Part shown: one piece after another, positions 17,481-26,040 of the stretch | Layout of the letters: every line of letters begins with the position of its first letter | Position numbering within the stretch: the first letter of the stretch is position 1 | Assembly: GCF_018131105.1 (NCBI RefSeq) | Contig: NZ_JAFCJI010000005.1 | Coordinates: 124,001-188,000 of the forward strand | Direction: 5' to 3' | DNA from: Bradyrhizobium manausense | GTDB taxonomy: Bacteria; Pseudomonadota; Alphaproteobacteria; Rhizobiales; Xanthobacteraceae | DNA: 64,000 nt | Notes under the pieces: model-generated | The model's input: only the letters and a program-made list of their open reading frames with translations | Told to the model about the DNA's origin: nothing | Database searches by the model: none | Position numbers and translations under genes: made by a program

Positions 17481-18818
17481 TCAGTTCGACGGTTCGCCCG
17501 CGTCCATGTCACCCGCCTCGCGCTGGCCGCTCAGCCAGAGTGCGAGCAGGGTCCAGAACGCGCCTGACAGCAGGTACGCACCCGAGGCGATGACGCCGAG
17601 ATTGGTGGCGAGCAGCAGCGCGACCAGCGGAGCAAAGCCGGCGCCGAACAACCAGGCCATGTCGGAGGTCAGCGCCGAGGCGGTGTAGCGATAGGCCTGC
17701 TTGAAGTTGGAGGCGATCGCGCCCGAGGACTGGCCGAAGGAGAGGCCGAGCAGGATGAAGCCGATCACCATGTAGATGGTCTCACCGAACGTGCCGGCGT
17801 CGAGCAACTGCGGAGCGAAGCCGCTGTAGATCGCGATCGCGATCGCCGATCCCATCAGCAGCGATTTGCGACCGACCCGGTCGGCGATGATGCCGGAGGT
17901 CACGATCGCGGCGACGCCGAACACGGCAGCGACGATCTCGATGATCAAGAAGCGCACCGGGCTTTCGCGGGTGAACAGAAACACCCAGGACAGCGGAAAC
18001 ACCGTGACCATGTGAAACAGCGCGAAGCTCGCGAGCGGCGCGAACGCACCGAGCATGATGTTCTGGCCTTCGCGGGCAACCGTGTCGGAGATGCGCGCGG
18101 GCTGCAGTTCACGGGTCTCGAACAGCGAGGAATATTCCTCCGTCGTCACCATGCGCAGGCGCGCGAACAGCGCCACGACGTTGATGGCGAAGGCGACGAA
18201 GAACGGATAGCGCCAGCCCCAGTCGAAGAAATCGTCGGCCGAGAGGTTGCCGGCGAAATAGGCGAACAGCGCGCTGGCGACGATCAGGCCGAGCGGGGCG
18301 CCGAGCTGCGGCACCATCGCGTACCAGCCACGCTTGGAGGCCGGCGCGTTCAGCGCCAGCAGCGAGGCCATACCGTCCCAGGCACCACCCCAGGCCAGAC
18401 CCTGCGCGAGACGCGCCAGCGCCAGCAGCCAGATCGCGGCAGCGCCGATGTCCTGATAGCCGGGCAGGAACGCCAGCGCCACGGTCGCGGTGCCAAGCAG
18501 GAACAGCGCCGAGACCAGCTTGGCCGTCTTGCCGTACTCCCGGTCGACCGTCATGAAAATGACGGTTCCGATCGGCCGGGCGATGAACGCCAGCGCGAAG
18601 ATCATGAATGAATAGAGGGTGCCGGTCAGTTCGCTGGTGAACGGGAAAACCAGGCGCGGGAACACGATCACCGAGGCGATCGCGTAAACGAAAAAGTCGA
18701 AGAATTCCGAGGTGCGGCCGATGATGACGCCGATGGCGATCTCGCCGGGACTGGCCTGGTCATGGCCGTGCTCGCCCGAGTGGAGATCTACCATTGCGGG
18801 GGTCTGTGCCGTCGCCAT
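17481..18818 (-). CDS. MFS transporter, metabolite:H+ symporter (MHS) type
   Basis: A 445-residue inner-membrane protein with about 12 hydrophobic segments. Family marks are IAIGVIIGRTSEFFDFFVYAI in helix 1, FIARPIGTVIFMTVDREYGK after helix 2-3 (variant of the MFS GxxxDRxGRR loop) and RLAQGLAWGGAWDGM. MHS transporters move carboxylates, osmolytes or related metabolites with protons; the substrate cannot be assigned. The N-terminus contains a short His-rich stretch. It is divergent from cyoA with an 18-kb-mark palindrome between them, so both may respond to the same regulator. Confidence 0.9.
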   Translation of the reverse strand: MATAQTPAMVDLHSGEHGHDQASPGEIAIGVIIGRTSEFFDFFVYAIASVIVFPRLVFPFTSELTGTLYSFMIFALAFIARPIGTVIFMTVDREYGKTAKLVSALFLLGTATVALAFLPGYQDIGAAAIWLLALARLAQGLAWGGAWDGMASLLALNAPASKRGWYAMVPQLGAPLGLIVASALFAYFAGNLSADDFFDWGWRYPFFVAFAINVVALFARLRMVTTEEYSSLFETRELQPARISDTVAREGQNIMLGAFAPLASFALFHMVTVFPLSWVFLFTRESPVRFLIIEIVAAVFGVAAIVTSGIIADRVGRKSLLMGSAIAIAIYSGFAPQLLDAGTFGETIYMVIGFILLGLSFGQSSGAIASNFKQAYRYTASALTSDMAWLFGAGFAPLVALLLATNLGVIASGAYLLSGAFWTLLALWLSGQREAGDMDAGEPSN

Positions 18819-18909
18819 GCGTGCGCCCTAACGTCCTGAAAACCAAAGCCGACCACCCGGCGGGACGCCAGGAAATCCGGACCTGTTTGACCCAACATCC
18901 CGCACTGCA

Positions 18910-18932
18910 ACATTGGACAAATTGTCCAATGT
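18910..18932. promoter_or_regulatory. Perfect 11-bp inverted repeat upstream of the cyo operon
   Basis: ACATTGGACAA and TTGTCCAATGT flank a single A, giving a 23-base near-continuous palindrome. It lies in the 180-base divergent gap between the MHS transporter (start 18818) and cyoA (start 18999), about 66 bases before cyoA. This is the size and symmetry of a dimeric repressor operator. A related half-site (CAAATTGTCC) recurs at 25932-25941 before the cyclase gene. It is not obviously a RegR, FNR or Fur box. Confidence 0.6.
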
Positions 18933-18998
18933 CCGAATTGCTGCGCCGCAGCTACCCATTGGCCCCGCAAAGGAAACTCATTCTCAAAGGCTCGGCCC

Positions 18999-20159
18999 GT
19001 GTCCCGTCTCAAGATCCTGGCGCTGCTACCTCTGGCAATTGCGCTCAGCGGCTGCAACTACGTCGTGCTGGCGCCGGCCGGCGATATCGCAGCGCAACAG
19101 CGCGACCTCGTCATCATCTCCACCGTCCTGATGCTCCTGATCGTCGTCCCCGTGATGGCGCTGACGGTGCTGTTCGCTTGGCGCTACCGCCAGTCCAACA
19201 CCTCGGCCCGCTACGAGCCGGAATGGGACCATTCGACCAGCCTCGAACTGGTGATCTGGTCGGCGCCGCTGCTGATCATCGTTTGCCTGGGCGCGCTGAC
19301 CTGGATGGGCACGCATCTGCTCGACCCCTATCGCACGCTCGGCCGCATCCATGCCGACCGCGCGATCGACCAGTCCAAGGCTCCGCTCGAGGTCGATGTC
19401 GTCGCGCTCGACTGGAAGTGGCTCTTTATCTATCCCGACTACGGCATCGCCACCGTCAACGATCTCGCAGCGCCCGTCGATCGCCCGATCAATTTCCGCA
19501 TCACCGCCTCCTCGGTGATGAACTCGTTCTACATCCCCGCCCTCGCCGGCCAGATCTATGCGATGCCGGGCATGGAGACCAAGCTCCACGCCGTCGTGAA
19601 CCACGCCGGCACGTACAAGGGTTTTTCGGCGAACTACAGCGGTGCCGGCTTCTCCGGCATGCACTTCAACTTCCAGGGCCTCGACGACAAGGGCTTTGAC
19701 GCCTGGGTCGCGCAGGCCAAATCGGCCGGCGGATCGCTCGGCCGCACTGAATATCTCCAGCTCGAAAAGCCGAGCGAGAACGAACCGGTGCGCCGCTGGG
19801 GCACCATCGATTCCGATCTCTACCGCCTGATCCTCAACATGTGCGTCGAGACCGGCAAGATGTGCCAGAGCGAGATGATGGCGATCGACGCCAAGGGCGG
19901 CAACGGCCATGAGGGTCTGAACAACACCCTTCCGCTCTCCTACGACAAATATGCCCGTCGCGGCACCGCGTTCGGTCCCGAGCCGAGCTTCGTCGCCGGC
20001 ACCTGCACGCCGGATGCACCACAAGGCCAGACCACGGCTTCGATCAAGGCCCCGCTCGATACCGCGCCGCTGCTCGGGGCGGGCCTGAAGCGTCCGACCT
20101 TCACGCCGCTGAAGTCCTCGTCCTTCTTCCTGGGACAACGTCCCAAGTCGGACTCCTGA
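18999..20159 (+). CDS. cyoA: Cytochrome bo-type ubiquinol oxidase subunit II
   Basis: A 386-residue lipoprotein subunit of the bo3-type quinol oxidase. The lipobox ALSGC is at about 15-19, two transmembrane helices follow (about 37-60 and 84-105), and then the cupredoxin-fold domain (VDVVALDWKWLFIYPDYGIA, NSFYIPALAGQIYAMPGM, FSGMHFNFQGLDDKGFDAWV). The copper-A ligands of cytochrome c oxidases are absent, as expected for a quinol oxidase. The C-terminus is extended compared with E. coli CyoA and carries the NMCVETGKMCQSEMM segment. The GTG start at 18999 is used; AAAGGCTC lies upstream. First gene of a tightly packed operon. Confidence 0.96.
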   Translation: MSRLKILALLPLAIALSGCNYVVLAPAGDIAAQQRDLVIISTVLMLLIVVPVMALTVLFAWRYRQSNTSARYEPEWDHSTSLELVIWSAPLLIIVCLGALTWMGTHLLDPYRTLGRIHADRAIDQSKAPLEVDVVALDWKWLFIYPDYGIATVNDLAAPVDRPINFRITASSVMNSFYIPALAGQIYAMPGMETKLHAVVNHAGTYKGFSANYSGAGFSGMHFNFQGLDDKGFDAWVAQAKSAGGSLGRTEYLQLEKPSENEPVRRWGTIDSDLYRLILNMCVETGKMCQSEMMAIDAKGGNGHEGLNNTLPLSYDKYARRGTAFGPEPSFVAGTCTPDAPQGQTTASIKAPLDTAPLLGAGLKRPTFTPLKSSSFFLGQRPKSDS

Positions 20160-20184
20160 AGTCAGACTCCTAAAGAGAGCTCGC

Positions 20185-22182
20185 ATGTCTCCTGATCTTC
20201 TCAAGCTCATCTTCGGCCGTCTCGGCATCGATTCGCTGCCGCTGCACGAGCCGATCCTCGTCGGCACCTTCGCAGTGGTCGCACTCGGCGGCGTCACGCT
20301 GCTCGCCGGCCTGACCTATTTCCGTCTCTGGGGTTATCTCTGGCGCGAATGGTTCACCAGCGTGGACCACAAGCGCATCGGCGTCATGTACATGATCCTC
20401 GGCATCGTGATGCTGCTGCGTGGCTTCGCCGACGCGCTGATGATGCGCGCGCAACAGGCGCTCGCATTCAACGGCTCCGAAGGCTTCCTCCCGGCCCATC
20501 ATTACGACCAGGTCTTCACCGCCCACGGCGTGATCATGATCTTCTTCGTGGCGATGCCGCTGGTGACGGGCCTGATGAACTTCGTGGTGCCGCTGCAGAT
20601 CGGCGCGCGCGACGTGTCGTTCCCGTTCCTGAACAATTTCAGCTTCTGGATGACGGTCGGCGGTGCGGTGCTGGTGATGCTCTCGCTGTTCATCGGTGAA
20701 TTCGCCCGCACCGGCTGGCTGGCTTATCCGCCGCTGTCCAACATCGGCTACAGTCCAGACGTCGGCGTCGACTATTACATATGGGGATTGCAGGTCGCCG
20801 GCGTCGGAACGACGCTATCCGGCATCAACCTGATCTGCACCATCGTCAAGCTGCGTTGCCCCGGCATGACCATGATGCGGATGCCGGTGTTCACCTGGAC
20901 CTCGCTCTGCACCAACATCCTGATCGTCGCCTCCTTCCCGGTCCTGACCGTGGTGCTCGCGCTGCTCTCGCTCGATCGCTACGTCGGCACCAACTTCTTC
21001 ACGAACGATTTCGGCGGCAGCCCGATGATGTACGTGAACCTGATCTGGATCTGGGGCCACCCTGAAGTCTACATCCTGGTTCTCCCGGCCTTCGGCATCT
21101 TCTCGGAAGTAACCTCGACGTTCTCCGGCAAGCGGCTGTTCGGCTACACCTCGATGGTTTACGCCACGGTCGTCATCACCATCCTGTCGTACCTGGTCTG
21201 GCTGCACCACTTCTTCACGATGGGCTCGGGCGCCAGCGTCAACTCGTTCTTCGGCATCACCACGATGATCATCTCGATCCCGACGGGCGCGAAGATGTTC
21301 AACTGGCTGTTCACGATGTATCGCGGCCGTATCCGCTACGAGCTGCCGATGCTGTGGACCATCGCCTTCATGCTGACCTTCGTGCTCGGCGGCATGACCG
21401 GCGTGCTGCTCGCAGTGCCACCGGCCGACTTCGTCCTGCACAACAGCCTGTTCCTGATCGCGCACTTCCACAACGTGATCATCGGCGGCGTGGTGTTCGG
21501 CGCATTCGCCGGCATCAACTACTGGTTCCCCAAGGCGTTCGGCTTCAGGCTCGATCCGTTCTGGGGCAAGCTGTCGTTCTGGTTCTGGGTCACCGGATTC
21601 TACATGGCCTTCATGCCGCTCTATGTGCTCGGCCTGATGGGCGTGACCCGCCGCCTGCGCGTGTTCGACGATCCCTCGCTCCAGATCTGGTTCGTCATCG
21701 CCGCCATCGGCGCCGGCCTCGTCTTTCTCGGCATCCTCTCGATGCTGATGCAGTTCGCGGTCAGCTTCCTCAAGCGCGAGCAGCTCAAGGACGTCACCGG
21801 CGATCCCTGGGATGCGCGCACGCTGGAATGGGCGACCTCCTCGCCGCCGCCGGACTACAACTTCGCCTTCACCCCCGTCGTTCACGACAACGACGCGTGG
21901 TGGGACATGAAGAAGCGCGGCTACCAGCGCCCGCTGACCGGATTCAAGCCGATCCATATGCCCAGCAGCACCGGCACCGGCATCATCCTCGCCGGCTTCG
22001 CCACTGCGATGGGCTTCGGTCTGATCTGGTACATCTGGTGGCTGGCGGCTGCGAGCTTCATCGCGATGCTCGTCGTCGGGATCGGTCACACCTTCAACTA
22101 TCATCGCGACTTCGACATTCCGGCTGACGACGTCATCCGGGCCGAGGACGCGCGCACCAAACTGCTCGCCGGAGCCCAGTAA
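20185..22182 (+). CDS. cyoB: Cytochrome bo-type ubiquinol oxidase subunit I
   Basis: The 665-residue catalytic subunit holding the low-spin haem and the haem-copper centre; it reduces oxygen to water with quinol electrons and pumps protons. Diagnostic blocks include FTAHGVIMIFFVAMPLVTG, IWGHPEVYILVLPAFG (CuB His and cross-linked Tyr), WLHHFFTMGSGASVNSFFG (two CuB His), IPTGAKMFNWLFTMYRGRI and FLIAHFHNVIIGGVVFG (haem His ligands). Length and sequence match E. coli CyoB closely through the C-terminal EWATSSPPPDYNF segment. It starts 25 bases after cyoA and its stop abuts the cyoC start. Confidence 0.98.
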   Translation: MSPDLLKLIFGRLGIDSLPLHEPILVGTFAVVALGGVTLLAGLTYFRLWGYLWREWFTSVDHKRIGVMYMILGIVMLLRGFADALMMRAQQALAFNGSEGFLPAHHYDQVFTAHGVIMIFFVAMPLVTGLMNFVVPLQIGARDVSFPFLNNFSFWMTVGGAVLVMLSLFIGEFARTGWLAYPPLSNIGYSPDVGVDYYIWGLQVAGVGTTLSGINLICTIVKLRCPGMTMMRMPVFTWTSLCTNILIVASFPVLTVVLALLSLDRYVGTNFFTNDFGGSPMMYVNLIWIWGHPEVYILVLPAFGIFSEVTSTFSGKRLFGYTSMVYATVVITILSYLVWLHHFFTMGSGASVNSFFGITTMIISIPTGAKMFNWLFTMYRGRIRYELPMLWTIAFMLTFVLGGMTGVLLAVPPADFVLHNSLFLIAHFHNVIIGGVVFGAFAGINYWFPKAFGFRLDPFWGKLSFWFWVTGFYMAFMPLYVLGLMGVTRRLRVFDDPSLQIWFVIAAIGAGLVFLGILSMLMQFAVSFLKREQLKDVTGDPWDARTLEWATSSPPPDYNFAFTPVVHDNDAWWDMKKRGYQRPLTGFKPIHMPSSTGTGIILAGFATAMGFGLIWYIWWLAAASFIAMLVVGIGHTFNYHRDFDIPADDVIRAEDARTKLLAGAQ

Positions 22183-22812
22183 ATGACTGTCGCCGTCAAC
22201 CCCGCCCAGACCGGCGAGCCGGTCTTCTATCTCGCCGACGAGCATCCGCATCCGGAAGGCTACAGCACCTCGCTCGGCTTCTGGATCTATCTGATGAGCG
22301 ATTGTCTCATCTTCGCGATGCTGTTCGCCACCTTCGGCGTGCTCGGTGCCAACTACGCTGCCGGGCCCGCGCCGAAGGATTTGTTCGACCTCGACCTGGT
22401 CGCGGTGAACACCTCGATGCTGCTGCTGTCCTCGATCACTTACGGTTTTGCCATGCTGACGATGCAGCAGAACAAGATCGCGCAGACACAGATGTGGCTC
22501 CTGATCACTGGCCTGTTCGGCGCCGCCTTCATCGGCATCGAGCTCACCGAGTTCGCCCACATGATCCATGAAGGCGCCACGCCGCAGCGCAGCGCCTTCC
22601 TGTCCGCCTTCTTCACCCTGGTCGGGACCCATGGCCTGCACGTCTCCTGCGGCCTGATCTGGCTGGTGACCTTGATGGTGCAGGTCTGGCATTACGGCCT
22701 GATCGAGGCCAACCGCCGTCGCCTGATGTGCCTGTCGATGTTCTGGCACTTCCTCGACGTGGTCTGGATCGGCGTCTTCACCTTCGTCTATCTCTTGGGA
22801 GTTCTGCGATGA
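22183..22812 (+). CDS. cyoC: Cytochrome bo-type ubiquinol oxidase subunit III
   Basis: A 209-residue five-helix subunit III of the quinol oxidase. It reads GFWIYLMSDCLIFAMLFATFGVLG near the N-terminus and ends with LSMFWHFLDVVWIGVFTFVYLLGVLR, both family hallmarks. The start codon immediately follows the cyoB stop and the stop overlaps the cyoD start (ATGA), which is typical of coupled translation in cyo operons. Confidence 0.97.
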   Translation: MTVAVNPAQTGEPVFYLADEHPHPEGYSTSLGFWIYLMSDCLIFAMLFATFGVLGANYAAGPAPKDLFDLDLVAVNTSMLLLSSITYGFAMLTMQQNKIAQTQMWLLITGLFGAAFIGIELTEFAHMIHEGATPQRSAFLSAFFTLVGTHGLHVSCGLIWLVTLMVQVWHYGLIEANRRRLMCLSMFWHFLDVVWIGVFTFVYLLGVLR

Positions 22813-23189
22813 ACACCGACATCCACGCCGCCCACGCGGACGACCATCACCACGATGCCGGCCACGCTCACAGCACGTTCTCGGGCTACATGCTCGGTTT
22901 CGTGCTCTCGGTGGTGCTCACCGCAATCCCGTTCTGGCTGGTGATGAGCGGTACGCTGCCGAGCAAGCAGATCACGGCGCTGGTCATCATGGCCTTCGCG
23001 GTCGTGCAGATCGTCGTGCACATGATCTACTTCCTGCACATGAGTCCGAAGTCCGAGAACGGCTGGAGCATGATGGCCCTGATCTTCACCATCGTGATGG
23101 TGGTCATCGCGCTGTCAGGTTCGCTGTGGGTGATGAATCACCTCAACAGCAACATGATGCCGATCCACGAGATGACGGGAATGAAGTGA
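22809..23189 (+). CDS. cyoD: Cytochrome bo-type ubiquinol oxidase subunit IV
   Basis: A 126-residue subunit with three hydrophobic helices (MLGFVLSVVLTAIPFWLVM, ITALVIMAFAVVQIVVHMIYFLHM, MALIFTIVMVVIALSGSLWVM). The N-terminal cytoplasmic stretch is unusually His-rich (HAAHADDHHHDAGHAHS), which could bind metal. The ATG at 22809 overlaps the cyoC stop. Its own stop overlaps the GTG start of the SURF1 gene. A heme O synthase gene (cyoE), which often follows cyoD, is not present here. Confidence 0.96.
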   Translation: MNTDIHAAHADDHHHDAGHAHSTFSGYMLGFVLSVVLTAIPFWLVMSGTLPSKQITALVIMAFAVVQIVVHMIYFLHMSPKSENGWSMMALIFTIVMVVIALSGSLWVMNHLNSNMMPIHEMTGMK

Positions 23190-24034
23190 GCCATCTCGTG
23201 AGACCAGAGGATAGCGAACCGCGCGGCCACGCAGGAGCCGCGCGCCCGCACCTGTGGCTCACGGCTCTCTCGCTCGCCACATTCGTTGCCTTGATGGCCC
23301 TCGGCATCTGGCAGGTCGAACGACGCGCCTGGAAGCTGGCGCTCATCGACCGCGTTGAGCAGCGCGTCCATGCGCCGGCGCGGCCGATTCCCGCACCCGC
23401 TTCATGGGCTACGGTCTCCGCCGCCAACGACGAATACCGGCATGTCAGCGTCTCCGGCCGCTTCCTGCATGACCGCGAAACACTGGTTCAGGCGGTCACT
23501 GAGGAAGGCCCCGGCTATTGGGTGCTGACGCCGCTCCGACGCAACGACGGCACGACGGTCCTGATCAACCGCGGTTTCGTGCCGTCCGAGCGGCGCGATG
23601 CATCGACGCGACAGAACGCCAATCCCGACGGCCAGGTCGAGATTAGCGGCCTCTTGCGCATCACCGAGCCGAAGGGTGGTTTCCTCAGGGACAACGTACC
23701 TCAGCACAACCGCTGGTACTCGCGGGATGTCGCCGCGATCGCGGCCGCGCGCGATCTCCAGAACGTCGCGCCTTTCTTTGTCGATGCCGATGCCGGATCA
23801 CAATCCGCCGGCGGTCCTATCGGCGGATTGACCGTGGTCCGCTTTCCCAATAACCACCTGATCTACGCGCTGACTTGGTTTGCCCTGGCTTTCATGCTGG
23901 CCGGTAAACTTCTCGTCACATTCGGCGGCGGGCTGTTCCGCCGCAAACGCTTCGTCCACGAACCGGCCGGTGGCTCCGATGCCCCCGTCCGCATGACGGG
24001 ATCAGATGCTGGAACGATCGTCGAACCGACCTGA
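23186..24034 (+). CDS. SURF1 family oxidase-assembly protein
   Basis: A 282-residue inner-membrane protein of the SURF1/Shy1 family, which aids haem insertion or assembly of haem-copper oxidases. Transmembrane segments lie at both ends (LWLTALSLATFVALMALGIWQVERR and LIYALTWFALAFMLAGKLLV) around a periplasmic domain with GYWVLTPLRRNDGTTVLINRGFVP. The GTG at 23186 overlaps the cyoD stop (GTGA) and is preferred over the longer reading from 23126; GTG 23198 is an alternative. Its position as fifth gene of the cyo operon indicates that it serves this quinol oxidase. Confidence 0.9.
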   Translation: MSHLVRPEDSEPRGHAGAARPHLWLTALSLATFVALMALGIWQVERRAWKLALIDRVEQRVHAPARPIPAPASWATVSAANDEYRHVSVSGRFLHDRETLVQAVTEEGPGYWVLTPLRRNDGTTVLINRGFVPSERRDASTRQNANPDGQVEISGLLRITEPKGGFLRDNVPQHNRWYSRDVAAIAAARDLQNVAPFFVDADAGSQSAGGPIGGLTVVRFPNNHLIYALTWFALAFMLAGKLLVTFGGGLFRRKRFVHEPAGGSDAPVRMTGSDAGTIVEPT

Positions 24035-25391
24035 CGACGGGAATACTTACGGCGAGCTCGCGGTCACGCTGCAATCGCAGGCGGACGCGCGCGGCGAGCT
24101 GATCGGCGCGGCCCCCACCGACGACGAGACCAATCGCAAGAACATGGCGCTGCTGATCCAGCTGCGCTGGACAGCGGTAGTCGGTCAGATCGTGACCATT
24201 GGCGGTGTGCATTTCTGGCTTGGCATTCCCCTGCCATTGTCTCGTATGGGCGCGGTGATCGGCGCGCTGGTGCTACTCAATGTCTCGAGCCTGGTCTGGG
24301 TGCGCCATCGCGCCGCCATCACCAACAACGAGCTCCTGGTCGCGCTGATGCTCGACGTCGCGGCGCTGACCGCGCAGCTTTACCTGAGCGGCGGAGCCAC
24401 CAATCCCTTCACTTCGCTGTTCCTGCTCCAGGTCACGCTTGGCGCGGTGCTGCTCGATGCCCGCTCGACCTGGTCGCTGGTGGCGTTGACCTGCGCAAGC
24501 TTTGTGTGGCTCACGATGGCTTACCGGCCGCTCGAGCTGCCGCCGAACCCGCTGAGCGAGACCTACACTCTCACCGTGACCGGCATGCTGCTCGGCTTCG
24601 TCCTCAACGCCGTGCTGCTGGTCGTGTTCGTCACCCGCATCAACAGGAACTTGCGCCAGCGCGACGCCCATCTGGCGGCGCTGCGCCAGCACGCCGCCGA
24701 ACAGGATCACATCGTTCGCATGGGGGTGCTCGCTTCCGGCGCGGCGCATGAGCTCGGCACGCCACTCGCTTCGCTCTCCGTCATCCTGAGCGACTGGCGC
24801 CGCATGCCCGATCTCGCCGCCGACCAGGAACTGGCCGAGGACCTCACCGAGATGGAGACCTCGCTGCAACGCTGCAAGTCCATCGTGACGGGCATCCTGG
24901 TGTCGGCCGGCGAAGCGCGCGGCGAGGGATCGTCGCCGACGACGGTGACGGCCTTCGTCACCGCGCTGGTCGATGAATGGCGTGATGCCCGTTCGGCGCG
25001 GACGCTCTATTTCGTCAACACCTTCGGGGAGGATGTCGCGATCGTCTCCGACATTGCGCTCAAGCAGGTGATCTTCAACGTGCTCGACAACGCCTATGAG
25101 GTCTCGCGCGACTGGGTCGAACTGGTCGCCGAACGCGAAGGCGACAATCTCGTGCTGGCAATCAGCGACCGGGGCCCGGGCTTCGCGCCGGAAATGCTGG
25201 CGCAGCTCGGAAAGCCCTATCAGTCGAGCAAGGGCCGCGCCGGCGGCGGGCTCGGCCTGTTCCTGGTGGTGAACGTGGTGCGCAAGTTGGGCGGCAGGGT
25301 AACCGCCGAGAACCACAGAAAGCGCGGCGCCACCGTCCGCTTGACACTGCCACTCGCCACGCTCGCGATCGGAGGCAGCTTTGACACCTGA
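24006..25391 (+). CDS. RegB/PrrB/ActS-type redox sensor histidine kinase
   Basis: A 461-residue membrane sensor kinase. Six hydrophobic segments (about 55-210) contain GGATNPF at 129-135, matching the quinone-binding GGxxNPF heptad of RegB. The H-box AAHELGTPLASLSVI places the phosphorylated His at 249, and a Cys in SLQRCKSI at 290 corresponds to the redox-active Cys of RegB. The catalytic domain shows NVLDNAYE, DRGPGFAPEM and GGGLGLFLV. The ATG at 24006 overlaps the end of SURF1 by 29 bases. Being in the cyo operon, it probably tunes oxidase expression to the quinone redox state; it may be a second copy beside a genome-wide RegSR system. Confidence 0.9.
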   Translation: MLERSSNRPDDGNTYGELAVTLQSQADARGELIGAAPTDDETNRKNMALLIQLRWTAVVGQIVTIGGVHFWLGIPLPLSRMGAVIGALVLLNVSSLVWVRHRAAITNNELLVALMLDVAALTAQLYLSGGATNPFTSLFLLQVTLGAVLLDARSTWSLVALTCASFVWLTMAYRPLELPPNPLSETYTLTVTGMLLGFVLNAVLLVVFVTRINRNLRQRDAHLAALRQHAAEQDHIVRMGVLASGAAHELGTPLASLSVILSDWRRMPDLAADQELAEDLTEMETSLQRCKSIVTGILVSAGEARGEGSSPTTVTAFVTALVDEWRDARSARTLYFVNTFGEDVAIVSDIALKQVIFNVLDNAYEVSRDWVELVAEREGDNLVLAISDRGPGFAPEMLAQLGKPYQSSKGRAGGGLGLFLVVNVVRKLGGRVTAENHRKRGATVRLTLPLATLAIGGSFDT

Positions 25392-25914
25392 CCGTTCGCT
25401 CATCGTCGTCGAGGACGACGAAGGTTTTGCGCGCACGCTGAAGCGCTCATTCGAGCGCCGCGGCTACGAGGTCGTGCTTGCCGCCTCGATCGAGGAGGTC
25501 CGGAAGGTTCTGGGGGACCGATCCTTCGGCTACGCCGTGGTCGACCTCAAGCTCGGTGGCGCCTCCGGGCTTGCCTGCGTCGAGCTGCTGCATGCACATG
25601 ACGAGGAGATGCTGATCGTGGTGCTGACGGGCTTTGCCAGCATCTCGACCGCGGTGGAGGCCATCAAGCTCGGCGCCTGCCACTACCTCGCCAAGCCTTC
25701 CAACACCGATGATATCGAAGCCGCCTTCACCAAGGCCGAAGGCAACGCCGACGTCGCGCTGGACACGCGGCCGACCTCGATCAAGACGCTGGAATGGGAG
25801 CGCATCCACCAGACATTGATCGAGACGGATTTCAACATTTCGGAGGCCGCAAGGCGGCTGGGCATGCATCGCCGCACGCTGGCGAGGAAACTCGAGAAGC
25901 GGCCGGTGAAGTAG
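25381..25914 (+). CDS. RegA/PrrA/ActR-type response regulator
   Basis: A 177-residue response regulator. The receiver domain has acidic EDD near residue 11, the phospho-acceptor Asp in YAVVDLKLGG, LTGFAS and the Lys of YLAKPS. The C-terminal Fis-type helix-turn-helix reads NISEAARRLGMHRRTLARKLEKRP, close to RegA/PrrA. The start is the TTG at 25381, preceded at ideal distance by GGAGG (25371-25375), and it overlaps the kinase gene by 11 bases; no ATG or GTG fits the receiver N-terminus. It is the partner of the upstream RegB-like kinase and the last gene of the cyo-linked operon. Confidence 0.92.
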   Translation: MTPDRSLIVVEDDEGFARTLKRSFERRGYEVVLAASIEEVRKVLGDRSFGYAVVDLKLGGASGLACVELLHAHDEEMLIVVLTGFASISTAVEAIKLGACHYLAKPSNTDDIEAAFTKAEGNADVALDTRPTSIKTLEWERIHQTLIETDFNISEAARRLGMHRRTLARKLEKRPVK

Positions 25915-26040
25915 GCAAGGCTTGCGCGGGGCAAATTGTCCGGCGTGGCGGATGACCTCGCAGACAGCCGCCGCTAAGCTGCCGGTCGCAGCGGCTCATT
26001 GCCGTCGCTGTGCTGCAAGCGCCTTAGCGAGGAGCTCCCC

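Noticed and set aside
20815..22749. 644-residue minus-strand open frame opposite cyoB/cyoC
   Set aside because: Shadow of well-supported cyoB and cyoC; the product is His/Glu/Gln-rich with no domain.
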